37,853 bases of DNA from a virus. The DNA lies in the IMG/VR virus record IMGVR_UViG_3300031962_000111, positions 1 through 37,853 of that record; one strand, 5' to 3'. Below the pieces are notes generated by a model. That model was not told the DNA's origin and made no database searches. It saw only the letters and a program-made list of their open reading frames with translations. Shown here piece after piece: positions 32,589 through 37,853 of this stretch (its first letter is position 1; each line of letters begins with the position of its first letter). The translations under genes and the position numbers were made by a program.

Positions 32589-33679
32589 GGCGCGGCCTTT
32601 CTGGTGGCCGGATGCATGGCGCGCCACATCGACCGCGCCACGGCTTCGGCGAGCGGGGGCGGCATCGCCTGCCCGAGCTGCGACCACCTTGAGACCTTGG
32701 TCTTGCCGCTGAAGACCCAGCCGGGGGGAAACCCCTGCAGGATGGCGGCCGCCTTTTCGGAGAGCTTGATGGCGTTCGGGCCGCTCAGTCGCGATTGCTT
32801 GTGTTCTCCTGGTGGCGCGATCCGACCGTTTGGGTCCGAGTGAACGGTAGTGCACGGCCGATCCCATGGCCACTCGAGCAGTCGCGACGGTCGATGATTG
32901 GGGCCGTCGAAGACGATGTTGCCATCGCCGCCTGTGTCTTTCGTCGTCACGACGTGCGCGACCTCGTCGAGATGCGTCGCCCGCGGGCCTTTGCCGGTCT
33001 TGGTTTGCTGGCGCCATCGAAGCCGAACGGGCGAGCCCATGTCCGCCGGCGAGAGATGCGACAACGCTTGCCTGCATGTGACCCATGGCTTTCGCGGCGC
33101 CGTGATTCCCGGCAAGGTAGCGCCGCAAGCATCGGGCGCCGCGTGCGTTCGCTCGGGCCACTCAATGCAGCTAAAGCCGCGCGAATGACCAAACCAGAAG
33201 GGCCTGATGCGATGTTGGGGGACGCCGTAGTCGGCCGCGTCGAGGCGAGCAAAATCGATGCAATACCCCGCCGCTTTCGAGAGGCCTCCGATCTCGCGCT
33301 GCACAATCGGCCAATTCGGACCATCGTCGAGGCCAGGCACGTTCGCGAGCAGCCAGAATCGAGGATGCAAAATCGCGATGATTTCGACCGTAACGGCGAG
33401 CATGTCGCGGTCGTCGGCTTGCCCTTGGCGCTTCCCGGCGCGTGACCACGGTGTGCACGGCGGATCGGCCACGAAGAGGTCGACGGTTCCTGGCGACCAC
33501 CCTTCTTTGACCATTCGCAAGAGGTCGCGCGCGTCCAGCTGGATCGGTCGGTGCCCGAGATTCGCCGCGTACGAATTGCACGCGTCGTCGTCGCGGTCGA
33601 AGGCGAGATCGGGTTGCAGGCCAGCGCGGCGGAGACCTTCGGCCATCCCGCCCGAGCAACAGAAGACTTCGAGGATCAT
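32585..33679 (-). CDS. DNA cytosine-5 methyltransferase (variant motif VI)
   Basis: 364 residues, ATG 33679 (ATGA overlap with the upstream small gene). Motif I FCCSGG (6-11); motif IV PPCTPWS with the catalytic Cys at 75; motif VIII QHRIR (155-159); C-terminal ILQGFPPGW and LGQAMPPPL correspond to motifs IX and X (usual GN is GQ here). Motif VI is ANVPG at 112-116 where the family has ENV: the Glu that normally protonates the base is Ala. It may still bind DNA or be impaired. A host- or phage-defence role (protecting phage DNA from restriction) is the usual reading. No restriction enzyme is next to it. Confidence 0.84.
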   Translation of the reverse strand: MILEVFCCSGGMAEGLRRAGLQPDLAFDRDDDACNSYAANLGHRPIQLDARDLLRMVKEGWSPGTVDLFVADPPCTPWSRAGKRQGQADDRDMLAVTVEIIAILHPRFWLLANVPGLDDGPNWPIVQREIGGLSKAAGYCIDFARLDAADYGVPQHRIRPFWFGHSRGFSCIEWPERTHAAPDACGATLPGITAPRKPWVTCRQALSHLSPADMGSPVRLRWRQQTKTGKGPRATHLDEVAHVVTTKDTGGDGNIVFDGPNHRPSRLLEWPWDRPCTTVHSDPNGRIAPPGEHKQSRLSGPNAIKLSEKAAAILQGFPPGWVFSGKTKVSRWSQLGQAMPPPLAEAVARSMWRAMHPATRKAAP

Positions 33680-33942
33680 TTTGGCGCGGGCTCGACTTTC
33701 GCCGGGCGATTCGCGGTGAGGCCAGACGTACGGCGAGCGCGGCCCAAGACGGCGATGCAGTCCCTGGCGATCAAACGCTCTCGGTAGCCGGGGACGAATG
33801 GCAGGCGCCTGCTCGTCGGCGTACCCTCGGCGTTCCGCTCATACCCTGGGTAGCGAAAGCCCGTGATGAAGATTTCGCCGACGCGAACGACGAAGCCGCG
33901 CGCCGCCTTCTTGCTGGCAAGTCGCGCCTTCAGCTTGGCCAT
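33676..33942 (-). CDS. Small hypothetical protein, first gene of the leftward operon
   Basis: 88 residues, ATG 33942, the first frame of the long leftward run; its stop overlaps the methyltransferase start (ATGA). It begins MAKLKARLASKKAARGFVVR (basic) and contains VGEIFITGFRYPGYERN and RERLIARDCIAVLG, mixed alpha/beta with a basic surface. I do not recognise it. A longer frame to 34323 is antisense to the rightward zinc-ribbon region and is rejected. Being first suggests early expression. Confidence 0.6.
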   Translation of the reverse strand: MAKLKARLASKKAARGFVVRVGEIFITGFRYPGYERNAEGTPTSRRLPFVPGYRERLIARDCIAVLGRARRTSGLTANRPAKVEPAPK

Positions 33943-34003
33943 GCGCCCGAGGCTAGCGCGGCTCCCATTGCCACGCAATGGCCACGTGCTACGATGCATC
34001 GAC
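33943..34003. promoter_or_regulatory. Divergent control region with palindrome and candidate rightward promoter
   Basis: 61 bp between the leftward and rightward starts. The perfect palindrome CCATTG-CCACG-CAATGG lies at 33965-33981. For the rightward side, TTGCCA (33968-33973) and TACGAT (33990-33995) form a 16-bp-spaced sigma70-like pair, and the palindrome covers the -35. A leftward promoter must lie here too but is not clearly read. The palindrome is the best operator candidate for the adjacent RHH protein. Confidence 0.45.
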
Positions 34004-34168
34004 ATGGCGACAAAATACAACGTCCACGTGCGGCTCACGCAGGAGGAGCTGCGCGAAGTGCAGCTCGCAGCGGCAATAGATAGGCGCAGTATCGCTGCGT
34101 GGGCCGCGCAAACGCTGGCCGTCGCAGCGAAAAAGCGGATTGCGAAAAAACCGTCTCCAGCCGCTTGA
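34004..34168 (+). CDS. Ribbon-helix-helix regulator (Arc/CopG-like)
   Basis: 54 residues, ATG 34004. The pattern is a short N-terminal strand (KYNVHVRLT), then a first helix from the QEELREVQLAAA segment, then RRSIAAWAAQTLAVAAKKRI as the second helix: ribbon-helix-helix. It lies directly beside the divergent control region, and such proteins often autoregulate and bind palindromes. An upstream in-frame ATG at 33863 gives an antisense extension and is rejected. DNA binding is inferred from the fold pattern. Confidence 0.72.
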   Translation: MATKYNVHVRLTQEELREVQLAAAIDRRSIAAWAAQTLAVAAKKRIAKKPSPAA

Positions 34169-34193
34169 CTTGGCCAAACATTGGCCATAAGGT
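34165..34193 (+). promoter_or_regulatory. Candidate promoter with two TTGGCCA direct repeats
   Basis: TTGACT (34165-34170) overlaps the RHH stop and resembles a -35; a weak -10 (CATAAG near 34186, or TAAGGT at 34188) follows. Between them lie TTGGCCA at 34170-34176 and again at 34181-34187, 11 bp apart, so on one face of the helix. This looks like an operator in the spacer of the promoter for the zinc-ribbon and recombination genes. Confidence 0.42.
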
Positions 34194-34215
34194 CTAGACA
34201 GAAGGGCGGGCTACC

Positions 34216-34464
34216 ATGACGATGATCCCCCAAACCTGCTCCGGAGAATGCCCTTGTGACTGCCCCTGCACCTGCGCCGCGCGCGGCTTCGCAGAGGGTC
34301 GCCACAGCTTGTTTTGCGCGCAAAACCCGAAAAATGCCGTCGTGCGCCGAGCTCGCACCGCGCGCCGTGGGAAGCCCTGCTCACGATGCGGCGGCACGGG
34401 TTTTTTGCCGCAGTACGCGCACAACGGCGGACGCTGCTACAAATGCGGAGGCTCGCCATTATGA
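34216..34464 (+). CDS. Cysteine-rich zinc-ribbon protein
   Basis: 82 residues, ATG 34216. The N-terminus has a tight Cys cluster (CSGECPCDCPCTC) and the C-terminus CSRCGGTGFLPQ...GGRCYKCGG, a DnaJ-like zinc ribbon. Eleven cysteines in all make metal binding likely. The last codons overlap the exonuclease start (ATGA at 34461-34464). It probably acts in early DNA or regulatory processes with the neighbouring recombination genes. The family is known to me only as a small zinc-binding phage protein. Confidence 0.72.
   Translation: MTMIPQTCSGECPCDCPCTCAARGFAEGRHSLFCAQNPKNAVVRRARTARRGKPCSRCGGTGFLPQYAHNGGRCYKCGGSPL
34231..34251. repeat. 21-bp direct repeat, copy 1
   Basis: Identical to 34470-34490. 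Encodes QTCSGEC in the zinc-ribbon frame and contains CTCCGGAG, which includes a GGAG ribosome-binding-site core. Confidence 0.95.
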
Positions 34465-35318
34465 CCGCTCAAACCTGCTCCGGAGAATGCAGCATGCTCG
34501 ACGTCGCCCCGGGCATCCACTACGAGATTCCCGCCGACGTCTATCACCGCAAGGTCAAGGGGTTGGTCAGCAAGGGCGCGCTCGACAGGTTCGCCCACGC
34601 GCCCGCCTCGTACCTGCACTGGTTGAGCGAAGAAGAGCGAGAGACGCCGGCGCTCATGTTCGGCCGAGCGTTTCACTGCGCCGTCTTGGAGCCCGACGAG
34701 TTCACCCGCCTTTGGGCCGTTGAGCCCGAATTCGGCGACTGTCGCAAGACCGAAAACAAAAAGCGCCGTGACGCGTGGCGTGCCGAGAACGCCAGCAAAG
34801 GCCACGTCTCGGCCGAGGATTGGGCGAGGGCCCTCGGGATGGCGGCCTCGCTTCGCCGACACGCGGTCATCGGGTCGTTACTGGCGCGCGGCCGCGCCGA
34901 GGTCACCGCACGCTGGCGAGACTCCGAGACGGGGCTGCAGGCAAAAGCGCGCGCCGACATTCACGCCGCCGAATGGCAGTCCATTCTTGACCTGAAAACG
35001 ACCGAGGATGCCCGCGCAGCGGCCTTCTCTCGCTCGTGCGAGCAGTACCGATACGACGGACAGGAGGCGCACTACGTGCGCGGCTTCGGTGCTCTTGATG
35101 CCCCAGTCGAGCATTTCGTTTTTGGAGTTTGCGAGAAAGACCCGCCGTACCTGTGCGCGGCCTACACGCTACATGCCGAGAGCGTGATGGAGGCCGATGC
35201 AATCAATCGCTCGCTCATGCGCCGGATGGCCGATTGCCTCGCGTCGGATTCGTGGCCTGGCTTGCAGGCCGAAATGCTGGAATTGCGCCTGAGAAAATGG
35301 CGTTTGGAGAACAAATGA
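34461..35318 (+). CDS. RecE/exonuclease-VIII-like PD-(D/E)XK nuclease
   Basis: 285 residues from the ATG at 34461 (ATGA overlap). A second good start is ATG 34494, with GGAG at 34482-34485 before it (274 residues). Motifs: PGIHYEIPADVYH at the start, RAFHCAVLEP near residue 70, the RecB-type nuclease sites GRAEVTARW (about 144-152), ARADIH and ILDLKTT (Asp-x-Lys near 177-179), then QYRYDGQEAHY. This is the fold of RecE and other lambda-type 5'-3' exonucleases used with an annealing protein, and the next gene is RecT-like. Resection of dsDNA ends for recombination is the known family role. Confidence 0.8.
   Translation: MTAQTCSGECSMLDVAPGIHYEIPADVYHRKVKGLVSKGALDRFAHAPASYLHWLSEEERETPALMFGRAFHCAVLEPDEFTRLWAVEPEFGDCRKTENKKRRDAWRAENASKGHVSAEDWARALGMAASLRRHAVIGSLLARGRAEVTARWRDSETGLQAKARADIHAAEWQSILDLKTTEDARAAAFSRSCEQYRYDGQEAHYVRGFGALDAPVEHFVFGVCEKDPPYLCAAYTLHAESVMEADAINRSLMRRMADCLASDSWPGLQAEMLELRLRKWRLENK
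34470..34490. repeat. 21-bp direct repeat, copy 2
   Basis: Second copy of the 34231-34251 element, in the same codon frame (QTCSGEC), within the first 10 codons of the exonuclease gene. Its GGAG serves as a Shine-Dalgarno for ATG 34494. Confidence 0.95.
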
Positions 35319-36376
35319 CGAATGCCGAGAAACCTGAAGACAAGCCCGCGGCGCTCGCAACGAAAGTGCCGGCGCCCCCCATCGAGACGGACAACGAAGA
35401 TCCGTCGAGGGCGCTGAACGCCTTTGCGAGTGCCGCCAATTTCTCGACGGCGCAGCGCATCGCTCACGCGCTCTCGCAATCGACGCTCGTCCCGAAGGAG
35501 TACCAGAACAACCTTCCGAACGTGCTGATCGCCATGGAGATCGCCTCGCGCATCGGCGCCAGCGTTTTCATGGTGATGCAACATCTCGACATCATCCATG
35601 GGCGCCCAAGCTGGCGCGCTATGTTTCTCATCGCGACCGTGAATGCTTCGCAGCGCTTCACGCCGCTGCGCTTTCGGTGGGAGGGTAAGCGCGGCGAAGA
35701 CACGTGGGGATGCCGCGCGGTCGCGAAAGACCGCGAAAGCGGGGAAGAGTGCGTAGGCGCGCTCGTCTCATGGGCGATGGTCAACGCGGAGGGGTGGTCC
35801 ACCAAGAGCGGCTCCAAGTGGATGACGATGCCAGAGCAAATGTTCCTGTATCGCGCGGCCGCGTTTTGGACGCGCGTTTACTCGCCCGAGCTCTCGCTTG
35901 GAATGCAGACGAGCGAAGAGACCGTCGACGCGTTGCCTCCTCTCGAAATCGCGCCAGTGCGAAGCCTAGAAGAGAAGATCGCGGCCTCCAAATTGGAACC
36001 GACGCCAGAGCCCGAGAAGCCAAAGCCGGGGCTTTCAAAGGCCAAGGCGCGCGTGGCGGATGCCGAGCTGAAGGCGAAGGCCGACGCAGCCAAGGCAGAA
36101 GTGAAACCGGGCGACGCTCTCTTTGGCGCCGAGCAGGGCGGACGCGCGCCGATCGATCCCGTGCCCGATATCGGCAAGCCCAAGCCCGAGACCGGGACGC
36201 GTCGACGAACCGCGCCCGCCGGCGCCGCCGAGGCCTGCATGATCTGCAAAAAGACCATCGTCGGGCACTTCGTCGAGACGACGAGCCCGGACGGCGAAGT
36301 GGGTCGCCGTCACCACGCATGCGCTTGGCCGAAAGGCGACGATGGCGGAGCGGACGATCCAGATCAGGGGCCGTGA
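35315..36376 (+). CDS. RecT-like single-strand annealing protein
   Basis: 353 residues, ATG 35315 (ATGA overlap with the exonuclease). The core (about 45-220) follows the RecT pattern: SQSTLVPKEY, NVLIAMEIASRIG, VMQHLDIIHGRPSWRAMFLIATVN, then GALVSWAMVNAEGW, KWMTMPEQMFLYRAAAFW and SPELSLGMQTSEE. Such proteins anneal single strands made by the paired exonuclease. The C-terminal third is Pro/Lys/Ala-rich and ends in a small Cys/His motif (CMICKK, HHAC) that may bind zinc, an addition not usual for RecT. Family known; the zinc tail is what I see. Confidence 0.76.
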   Translation: MTNAEKPEDKPAALATKVPAPPIETDNEDPSRALNAFASAANFSTAQRIAHALSQSTLVPKEYQNNLPNVLIAMEIASRIGASVFMVMQHLDIIHGRPSWRAMFLIATVNASQRFTPLRFRWEGKRGEDTWGCRAVAKDRESGEECVGALVSWAMVNAEGWSTKSGSKWMTMPEQMFLYRAAAFWTRVYSPELSLGMQTSEETVDALPPLEIAPVRSLEEKIAASKLEPTPEPEKPKPGLSKAKARVADAELKAKADAAKAEVKPGDALFGAEQGGRAPIDPVPDIGKPKPETGTRRRTAPAGAAEACMICKKTIVGHFVETTSPDGEVGRRHHACAWPKGDDGGADDPDQGP

Positions 36377-36402
36377 TATTCACAACAAAAGGAGACCGAC
36401 CA

Positions 36403-36798
36403 ATGACCAAGCAAAAAAAGGTTCCATGGCAGTGCAGACAGGGCGATGTGTTTCTCGAGCGCATCGCGGCGCCGCCCAAGACCGGCAAGCCGATCCCGCG
36501 CGAGAGCGGGCGGATCGTTCTCGCACACGGCGAGGCTACAGGCCACGCTCATGTTATTGAGCACCGCAAGGCGCGCCTACTCGACATCGACCGCGAGGAC
36601 CATACGGCGGTCGGCGACGAGGTATGGGCGAACGTCATCGGAATCCTGCGGGCGAACGGACAGAAGCTCACGCTCAAGCACGACTGCCCAGGACAGGCGA
36701 AACCAGACCATGACACGATCCCGCTGCCGCCTGGAGACTACGCGGTCATCACGCAGCTGCAATACACGCCCGAAGCAATCATCCCAGTTGCGGATTGA
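36403..36798 (+). CDS. QGDV-motif small protein, neighbour of DUF6745-like gene
   Basis: 131 residues; GGAG at 36391-36394 is 8 bases before ATG 36403. N-terminal CRQGDVFLERI, then SGRIVLAHGEATGHAHVI, and LPPGDYAVITQLQYTPEA near the end. The QGDV and GHAH motifs are those of a small protein I often see beside DUF6745 genes in bacteria, phages and planctomycetes. The function is unknown, and the repeated pairing suggests the two act together. The His motif could bind metal. It is 9 bp before the DUF6745-like start. Confidence 0.66.
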   Translation: MTKQKKVPWQCRQGDVFLERIAAPPKTGKPIPRESGRIVLAHGEATGHAHVIEHRKARLLDIDREDHTAVGDEVWANVIGILRANGQKLTLKHDCPGQAKPDHDTIPLPPGDYAVITQLQYTPEAIIPVAD

Positions 36799-36807
36799 GT
36801 GGTAGTC

Positions 36808-37853
36808 ATGACCAATCGCATTGACAGCCTGACGCCGGAGCAGTCGACCCGCATGTCGGAGTGGGCGAAGAAATGGATCGACATTGGGCTACAGATCGCG
36901 CCAGCGGAGCGGCCCACATTCGAGAAGCATGCGCGCGCGTGTTACGCGCTATCTGGCCTGCCAGAACCAACGATTGCGTGGGCCAACTCACCACTGGTCA
37001 CAGTGCTGGCAGGGCCAATTGCTGCGCTGATCCTCAAACGTGGGCCGCTCTACGTCGAGGCCATTCGGCGCGCACTTGCGCGCATTCCCGGCGAAACTCA
37101 GGACGAGACCATTCGTGTCGTTCGCGAAGCTATCTCCGCCGCCCAAGTCCGCGCCCAAGTCCGCGCCCAAGTCGCCGCCCAAGTCAGCGACCAAGTCCAC
37201 GCCCAAGTCGGCGCCCAAGTCCGCGACCAAGTCGCCGCCCAAGTCGGCGACCAAGTCGCCGCCCAAGTCGGCGACCAAGTCGCCGCCCAAGTCGGCGACC
37301 AAGTCGACGCCCAAGTCGGCGCCCAAGTCGCCGCCCAAGTCCACGCCCAAGTCCGCGACCAAGTCGCCGCCCAAGTCCGCGACCAAGTCGCCGCCCAAGT
37401 CGGCGACCAAGTCGACGCCCAAGTCGGCGCCCAAGTCGCCGCCCAAGTCCACGCCCAAGTCCGCGACCAAGTCGGCACCCAAGTCAGCGACCAAGTCAGC
37501 GACCAAGTCCACGCCCAAGTCGACGCCCAAGTCCGCGACCAAGTCGCCGCCCAAGTCGCCGCCCAAGTCGGCGCCCAAGTCGGCACCCAAGTCCGCGACC
37601 AAGTCCGCGACCAAGTCGCCGCCCAAGTCGCCGCCCAAGTCCGCGACCAAGTCGCCGCCCAAGTCGGCGACCAAGTCGACGCCCAAGTCGGCGCCCAAGT
37701 CGGCGACCAAGTCCACGCCCAAGTCCGCGACCAAGTCGCCGCCCAAGTCAGCGACCAAGTCGCCGCCCAAGTCGGCACCCAAGTCGCCGCCCAAGTCGGC
37801 GCCCAAGTCGGCACCCAAGTCAGCGACCAAGTCAGCGACAAAGTCCACGCCCA
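36808..37853 (+). CDS. DUF6745-like repeat protein, N-terminal part (continues at 1-1146)
   Basis: ATG 36808; the frame is open to the contig end (346 complete codons before the end). Residues 1-111 are unique: SLTPEQSTRMSEWAKKWIDIGL, FEKHARACYALSGLPEPTIAW, LVTVLAGPIAALIL and a helix before the array. This matches my recall of the DUF6745 N-terminus (acidic start, W-x-x-x-W-x-x-I/L-GL, AGLP, a hydrophobic helix), and proteins of this type do carry tetrapeptide-like repeats. From 37141 the gene is the Val-x-x-Gln array. The matching C-terminus is at 1-1146. Role unknown. The GTC/CAA repeat may form a long helix. Confidence 0.85.
   Translation, partial: MTNRIDSLTPEQSTRMSEWAKKWIDIGLQIAPAERPTFEKHARACYALSGLPEPTIAWANSPLVTVLAGPIAALILKRGPLYVEAIRRALARIPGETQDETIRVVREAISAAQVRAQVRAQVAAQVSDQVHAQVGAQVRDQVAAQVGDQVAAQVGDQVAAQVGDQVDAQVGAQVAAQVHAQVRDQVAAQVRDQVAAQVGDQVDAQVGAQVAAQVHAQVRDQVGTQVSDQVSDQVHAQVDAQVRDQVAAQVAAQVGAQVGTQVRDQVRDQVAAQVAAQVRDQVAAQVGDQVDAQVGAQVGDQVHAQVRDQVAAQVSDQVAAQVGTQVAAQVGAQVGTQVSDQVSDKVHA
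37141..37853 (+). repeat. 12-bp tandem array, right contig end (Val-x-x-Gln coding)
   Basis: About 59 units of GTC-NNN-NNC-CAA on from 37147. Higher-order copies exist: a block of about 8 units starting GTC-GAC-GCC-CAA at 37303 recurs at 37411 with small changes. One substitution breaks the Gln codon at 37840 (CAA to AAA). The last 28 units repeat bases 37-371. Confidence 0.97.
37519..37853. repeat. Terminal redundancy of the contig (right copy)
   Basis: Matches 37-371 at offset 37,482 with a single mismatch. The upstream units (37483-37518) do not match 1-36, so the overlap is not perfect to the very end of the contig. Confidence 0.8.

Noticed and set aside
32145-33161. Long 338-residue frame on the minus strand
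   Set aside because: Its N-terminal two-thirds lie under the methyltransferase in another frame; the coupled GTG at 32588 explains the real C-terminal gene.
37098-37841. Minus-strand frame with repeated TWA/TWS blocks
   Set aside because: Another shadow of the same array, Trp-rich by chance of codon shift.
36988-37848. Long minus-strand frame encoding repeated VADLG blocks
   Set aside because: It is the antisense of the 12-bp array of the DUF6745-like gene; the repeat opens several frames. The plus-strand frame has the unique flanking domains on both sides.
37141-37853. CRISPR-like array
   Set aside because: Units are 12 bp, contiguous, without spacers, and coding in frame.
1-37853. Integrase, repressor or attachment site
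   Set aside because: I looked for tyrosine or serine recombinase motifs and repressor-type HTH proteins and found none, so there is no evidence for lysogeny.
1-37853. tRNA genes
   Set aside because: No cloverleaf with a TTC-type T-arm and CCA-like end was seen by eye; a dedicated scan would be decisive.

Overview
The window is a near-complete genome of a tailed double-stranded DNA phage from a GC-rich host. It has terminase large subunit, portal, scaffold and major capsid genes, two short-tail adaptor or nozzle-type proteins, three large internal-virion-type proteins and a beta-helix tailspike. There is no tape-measure, sheath or long-tail gene, so a podovirus-like particle of about 37.5 kb is the best reading. 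I see no integrase and no convincing lysogeny repressor. The host cannot be read from the sequence. The sigma-region-4-like gene and the DUF6745-like gene resemble families I recall from high-GC soil bacteria such as Myxococcota, but this is only a hint.

The contig is probably circular. Both ends lie in the same 12-bp tandem array (codons for Val-x-x-Gln). Bases 37-371 match 37519-37853 with one mismatch, and the two half genes are in one frame: 36808-37853 carries the N-terminus and 1-1146 the C-terminus of one DUF6745-like protein. Coverage across the array is uncertain, so the true length is about 37,482 bp plus or minus repeat units.

Layout. A short divergent control region (33943-34215) separates two transcription units. 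Rightward (+): a ribbon-helix-helix protein, a zinc-ribbon protein, a RecE/exonuclease-VIII-like nuclease, a RecT-like annealing protein, a small QGDV-motif protein and the DUF6745-like repeat protein that runs through the contig junction. Leftward (-): an almost gapless run of about 43 genes from 33942 to 987. It begins with a cytosine-5 DNA methyltransferase, a wing-helix or excisionase-like HTH protein, a replication-initiator-like protein with iteron clusters inside its gene, a RusA-like resolvase and a sigma-region-4-like HTH protein. A block of small genes follows (including a GNAT acetyltransferase and a GroES-like co-chaperonin), then packaging (TerL, portal), head (scaffold, capsid), tail and ejection proteins, tailspike, and finally membrane lysis proteins and a DUF1906-type glycoside-hydrolase-like endolysin.

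Most leftward genes touch or overlap by start-stop motifs (ATGA, GTGA, TTGA, TGATG, TAATG), so translational coupling is the rule and was used to choose many starts. GTG starts are frequent. No stretch over 300 bases lacks a gene. The longest gaps are 21662-21742, 33943-34003 and 34169-34215. I saw no tRNA, rRNA, CRISPR array or insertion sequence.

The most unusual points are the contig-spanning repeat gene, two matched iteron clusters flanking an AT-rich stretch inside the replication gene, and a broken second copy of the sigma-like gene wedged between the DUF6745-like gene and the endolysin.
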